Shown here: positions 5,022 through 7,052 of the stretch, piece after piece
How the letters are laid out: each line of letters begins with the position of its first letter
Numbering within the stretch: position 1 is the stretch's first letter
NCBI GenBank assembly: GCA_016762975.1
Contig: JAESUV010000149.1
Location: forward strand, 3,878-10,929
Origin: Gammaproteobacteria bacterium
GTDB taxonomy: Bacteria; Pseudomonadota; Gammaproteobacteria; Pseudomonadales; Pseudohongiellaceae
Reading direction: 5' to 3'
DNA length: 7,052 nucleotides
Program-made: the position numbers and the translations under genes
The notes under the pieces: generated by a model
Told to the model about the DNA's origin: nothing
The model's input: only the letters and a program-made list of their open reading frames with translations
Databases searched by the model: none

Positions 5022-5549
5022 TTACCGATCATCCTGCTGTAACTCCGTCTTAAACTGTTTGAATTTCTCAACATAAATATCAGCACTTCTAATTAACCCA
5101 GCCTGTTGCTCCGCAGACAAGGTCTTAACAACCTTAGCCGGCGAGCCCATCACTAAAGAGCCATCAGGAATCTCCTTTCCTTCTGTCACCAGACTGTTCG
5201 CACCGATCAAACAGTTCTTTCCAATCTTCGCGCCATTGAGCACAACAGCATTAATGCCGATCAAAGAGTTATCGCCTATCGTGCAGCCGTGCAACATCAC
5301 CTTGTGACCGATGGTGACGTTCTTGCCGATCGTTAGCGGAAAACCTACATCACTGTGTAGAACTGAACAATCTTGCACATTGGAATTCTCGCCAATGGTG
5401 ATGAGTTCGTTGTCGCCACGCACTACTGCGTTGAACCAGACACTGGCGTTATTCTCCAAGCGAACATTGCCTATTACGTCGGCACTCGGCGCGACGAAAT
5501 AATCTTCGCCTGCGATATTTACCTTTTCCTCTCCTAAACTGTACAGCAT
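5022..5549 (-). CDS. Gamma-class carbonic anhydrase family protein (YrdA/CaiE-like)
   Basis: The 175-residue product is a hexapeptide-repeat left-handed beta-helix protein of the gamma-carbonic anhydrase family, normally a cytoplasmic trimer with zinc at subunit interfaces. The metal-site histidines are visible: H65 in SVLHSDVG, and H82 and H87 in GHKVMLHGC. The family residues R44 and D46 in VRGDN and Q59-D60 in NVQDC are also present. The C-terminal helix begins after DGSLVMGSPAKVVK. I chose the ATG at 5549, not the longer frame to 5738. It gives the usual family length, it has AAGGA eight bases upstream, and the longer frame would run through the neighbouring gene. Whether it hydrates CO2 is open, since many YrdA-type members show little or no measured activity. 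A frameshifted 3' copy lies at about 4199-4335 on the other side of the flavin reductase gene. Confidence 0.9.
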   Translation of the reverse strand: MLYSLGEEKVNIAGEDYFVAPSADVIGNVRLENNASVWFNAVVRGDNELITIGENSNVQDCSVLHSDVGFPLTIGKNVTIGHKVMLHGCTIGDNSLIGINAVVLNGAKIGKNCLIGANSLVTEGKEIPDGSLVMGSPAKVVKTLSAEQQAGLIRSADIYVEKFKQFKTELQQDDR

Positions 5550-5586
5550 ACTTCTGTTCCTTAATTTGTATTGGCGCCGTTTATTC

Positions 5587-6021
5587 TTATTCTGTCTGCG
5601 AGTCAAGTCGCAGGAAATAGCGCGGAGGGAAACCAGTGCGAAATCGAAATTCGAAACCGAAACTGTAGACCTCTCCGATATGTTCTTCCTCGACTCCTTC
5701 CAAAGGTACTGCCAAATAGTTTTCGAATGAATCCTCACCCGGAAATTTTACTTCGACGTTGGGATTGGCGAGTGCTTGGTTGTACCAGGCACGCGGCCAA
5801 TGGTTGGCAGCTATGTAATTATTGCCATCGATCTGTTCAAGCCTCAACACTCGCTCATGACGTTCGTTGTCGCCGCTGAAAGTTGCTATGACCAGTGAGG
5901 TGCTGCCCTGAGGCTGGTTGTATCCGAGTCGGGCTTCGAACCAGACGATAGAACCTACATAGGCCAGAAATAACACACCTACTCCGATCAGTGACCACTT
6001 TACGATCTTGTTGTTTTTCAT
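5587..6021 (-). CDS. Membrane-anchored nitroreductase / PNPOx-like protein
   Basis: The 144-residue product starts with MKNNKIVKW and one hydrophobic helix (about residues 9-28), an uncleaved anchor or signal anchor. The soluble part has a beta strand TSLVIATFSG, then RVLRLEQIDGNNYIAANHWP, AWYNQALANPNVEVKF, and an AVPLEGVEEEHI segment. This order (a 'read-out' strand, G-x-x-y-I/V-A-a-x-x-w-P-x-W-y-x-N-l-x-x-n-P-x-v) resembles the small split-barrel nitroreductase/DUF385-type proteins that bind F420 or FMN. The cofactor cannot be told from sequence, and FMN or none is likelier in a gammaproteobacterium. A GAGGAG Shine-Dalgarno lies five to six bases before the ATG. The gene is 37 bases upstream of the carbonic anhydrase start, so the two probably form an operon. 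Confidence 0.65.
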   Translation of the reverse strand: MKNNKIVKWSLIGVGVLFLAYVGSIVWFEARLGYNQPQGSTSLVIATFSGDNERHERVLRLEQIDGNNYIAANHWPRAWYNQALANPNVEVKFPGEDSFENYLAVPLEGVEEEHIGEVYSFGFEFRFRTGFPPRYFLRLDSQTE

Positions 6022-6067
6022 TTTTACTCCTCACAAACTGAATTTCTGCATTCCCATTCAAAGCCAA

Positions 6068-6095
6068 TTGGCGCAGAATCATTGTTCGCTAAATA
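6068..6095 (+). promoter_or_regulatory. Probable promoter of the tRNA-Gly gene
   Basis: TTGGCG at 6068-6073 and TAAATA at 6090-6095 are separated by 16 bases, a plausible -35/-10 pair. The predicted transcript would start just before the tRNA at 6106. The pair lies in the 84-base gap shared with the divergent minus-strand gene ending its leader at 6022. Confidence 0.45.
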
Positions 6096-6105
6096 AAAAG
6101 TCTAA

Positions 6106-6181
6106 GCGGGTGTAGCTCAGTTGGTAGAGCTCTAGCTTCCCAAGCTAGTTGTCGCGAGTTCGAATCTCGTCGCCCGCTCCA
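6106..6181 (+). tRNA. tRNA-Gly (anticodon CCC)
   Basis: The 76-base gene folds as a full cloverleaf. The acceptor strands GCGGGTG and CGCCCGC pair with one T-G wobble. The D-arm region is GCTCAGTTGGTAGAGC, and the anticodon stem CTAGC/GCTAG closes the loop TTCCCAA, placing CCC at positions 34-36. The T arm is CGAGTTCGAATCTCG. The CCA end is encoded (6179-6181). It decodes GGG glycine codons. The convergent quinoprotein gene ends only 19 bases downstream, and no rho-independent terminator is visible in that gap. No repeat of the tRNA 3' end was seen elsewhere in the window, so nothing shows use as an integration site. Confidence 0.96.
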
Positions 6182-6200
6182 TTCCTTTCACATCTCTTTC

Positions 6201-7052
6201 CTAGGGCAGCCGAAACACATACAAGGTGTTACCGCCGCCGCGCTGACGAATCTCAGGCGTGTGGCGTCGATAGTTAACACCTTCGCCCGCCGCTATCGCG
6301 ATGTATTGCACGCCATCTACGCTATAGCTCACTGGGAATCCTCCAGCGTTCGAGTTGAGAATTTGTTCCCAAAGAATATCGCCATTGTCGGCATCGAACG
6401 CACGCAAGGTTCTGGCATCGTCCGTGACAAAAACAAGTCCGCCGCCTGTTGTTAATACTGAGCCACCTATGCCGGCTCGCTGCCTATAGGTCCAGCGTGT
6501 CTCGCCAGTTGCTACATCGATGGAGGTAAACTGTCCGACCTGACCGGTATCTTCTGGCCCGACTTCCGCGCGGCTTCTGGCGGAGGCATGGTGTAGGCCC
6601 ACGGTTGGCTCCACCGGCCTTAGAGCAAAATTCATGCAGGTATTGTTCGTTGGTGCGTACAGCGAATTGGTTTGTGGACTGTAGCCTACCGAGTTCCAAT
6701 TAATACCACCCTGCGTAGTAGGGCACACAAGTTTCTGTTGTCCGATCTCGGTAATATGGATTTCCGGGTTGGTGATGCCTTTACGCCCTTCTATGTCGAC
6801 ACCAACGATGACGTTCTGGAAATTGGTCTCGGTGGCCCAGAGGAAATCGCCTGTAGCGGCATCGAGTGTCCAGACGATTCCGGGCTTGCCTGGAATACCG
6901 GTGATTACTTTCCTGCGCTCGCTAGATGCGATATTTGGATTCATCCAAGACACTGCATCGACGTCGGGCCTGACCTCTGTCTCCACGATCAGCCGCTCGA
7001 AGGGATGATCCTGATCCCAATTGCCACCAGGGATGTGCTGAAAGTACCAAGC
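6201..7052 (-). CDS. PQQ-dependent (quinoprotein) dehydrogenase, C-terminal part
   Basis: The frame is open from the right edge to a TAG at 6201-6203, giving 283 codons of the C-terminal part; the start and signal peptide lie outside. The fragment begins AWYFQHIPGGNWDQDHPFER, the W-x-x-Q-x-x-P-x-x-x-W-D-x-D type segment of eight-bladed PQQ dehydrogenases. It then shows blade-end motifs DAATGDFLW, DVATGETRW and DADNGDILW, typical of beta-propeller W-motifs, and finishes with YSVDGVQYIAIAAGEG and a TLYVFRLP tail. Such enzymes oxidise alcohols or sugars in the periplasm and pass electrons to a quinone or cytochrome c. The substrate cannot be read from this part. No fused cytochrome domain follows, as the stop comes right after the last strand. 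An internal GTG at 6986 is not the real start. Confidence 0.9.
   Translation of the reverse strand, partial: AWYFQHIPGGNWDQDHPFERLIVETEVRPDVDAVSWMNPNIASSERRKVITGIPGKPGIVWTLDAATGDFLWATETNFQNVIVGVDIEGRKGITNPEIHITEIGQQKLVCPTTQGGINWNSVGYSPQTNSLYAPTNNTCMNFALRPVEPTVGLHHASARSRAEVGPEDTGQVGQFTSIDVATGETRWTYRQRAGIGGSVLTTGGGLVFVTDDARTLRAFDADNGDILWEQILNSNAGGFPVSYSVDGVQYIAIAAGEGVNYRRHTPEIRQRGGGNTLYVFRLP

Noticed and set aside
5550..5738. N-terminal extension of the gamma-carbonic anhydrase frame up to 5738
   Set aside because: It would overlap the neighbouring 144-residue gene by about 150 bases and contains no domain sequence; the ATG at 5549 has a good Shine-Dalgarno and gives the usual family length.
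6106..6181. tRNA-Gly as an attachment site for a mobile island
   Set aside because: No repeat of the tRNA 3' end and no integrase is visible in the window; the A/T-rich island lies about 2 kb away beyond normal-looking genes.
6201..6986. GTG at 6986 as the start of the quinoprotein gene
   Set aside because: The same frame stays open to the window edge and the upstream codons encode family-typical sequence, so the gene simply extends out of the window.
1..7052. CRISPR array, rRNA gene, complete insertion sequence or replication origin
   Set aside because: No regularly spaced repeats, rRNA-like sequence, transposase frame or iteron cluster was found.

Overview
The window looks like chromosomal DNA of a gammaproteobacterium, probably an environmental or marine one. 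The reasons are a bacterial-type tRNA-Gly with an encoded CCA end, a YrdA/CaiE-type gamma-carbonic anhydrase, a secreted protein of the 'WGxPxxxGxW' type common in oligotrophic Proteobacteria and Acidobacteria, a PQQ-type quinoprotein, and short GGGG(T/A)CAG(G/A)TTT repeats between genes. The taxonomic placement is inference.

Left part (1-2848): the last codons of an upstream gene overlap, by ATGA, a small ABM-fold monooxygenase-like gene (51-359, +). A convergent gene for a secreted protein of unknown function follows (422-1414, -). Next come a short region with a possible YcxB-like gene remnant (about 1437-1691, -) and a GCGGCAA heptamer repeat, then a zinc-free medium-chain dehydrogenase/reductase (1727-2848, +).

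Middle part (2849-4335), the most interesting stretch: a visibly more A/T-rich minus-strand unit encodes a four-helix membrane protein with SLATT-like (2TM effector) organisation (2993-4003). Four bases after its stop, behind a good Shine-Dalgarno sequence, begins a second gene whose first ~28 residues look like the start of a TIR domain. That second gene is cut off at a GGGGACAGATTT repeat next to the dehydrogenase gene. I read this as a decayed TIR-SLATT immune (conflict) operon. Its other edge abuts a remnant of a second gamma-carbonic anhydrase gene (about 4199-4335), so both sides carry rearrangement scars.

Right part (4326-7052): three minus-strand genes, probably one transcription unit, encode a membrane-anchored nitroreductase/PNPOx-like protein (5587-6021), a gamma-carbonic anhydrase (5022-5549, after correcting the start) and a flavin reductase-family protein (4326-4946). 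The flavin reductase stop codon lies in the carbonic anhydrase remnant. A tRNA-Gly(CCC) gene (6106-6181, +) with its own apparent promoter separates them from a convergent PQQ-dependent dehydrogenase gene (6201 to beyond the right edge, -), whose start is outside the window.

No CRISPR array, rRNA gene, intact insertion sequence or integrase gene was seen. All functional calls come from reading motifs by eye; no database search was possible.
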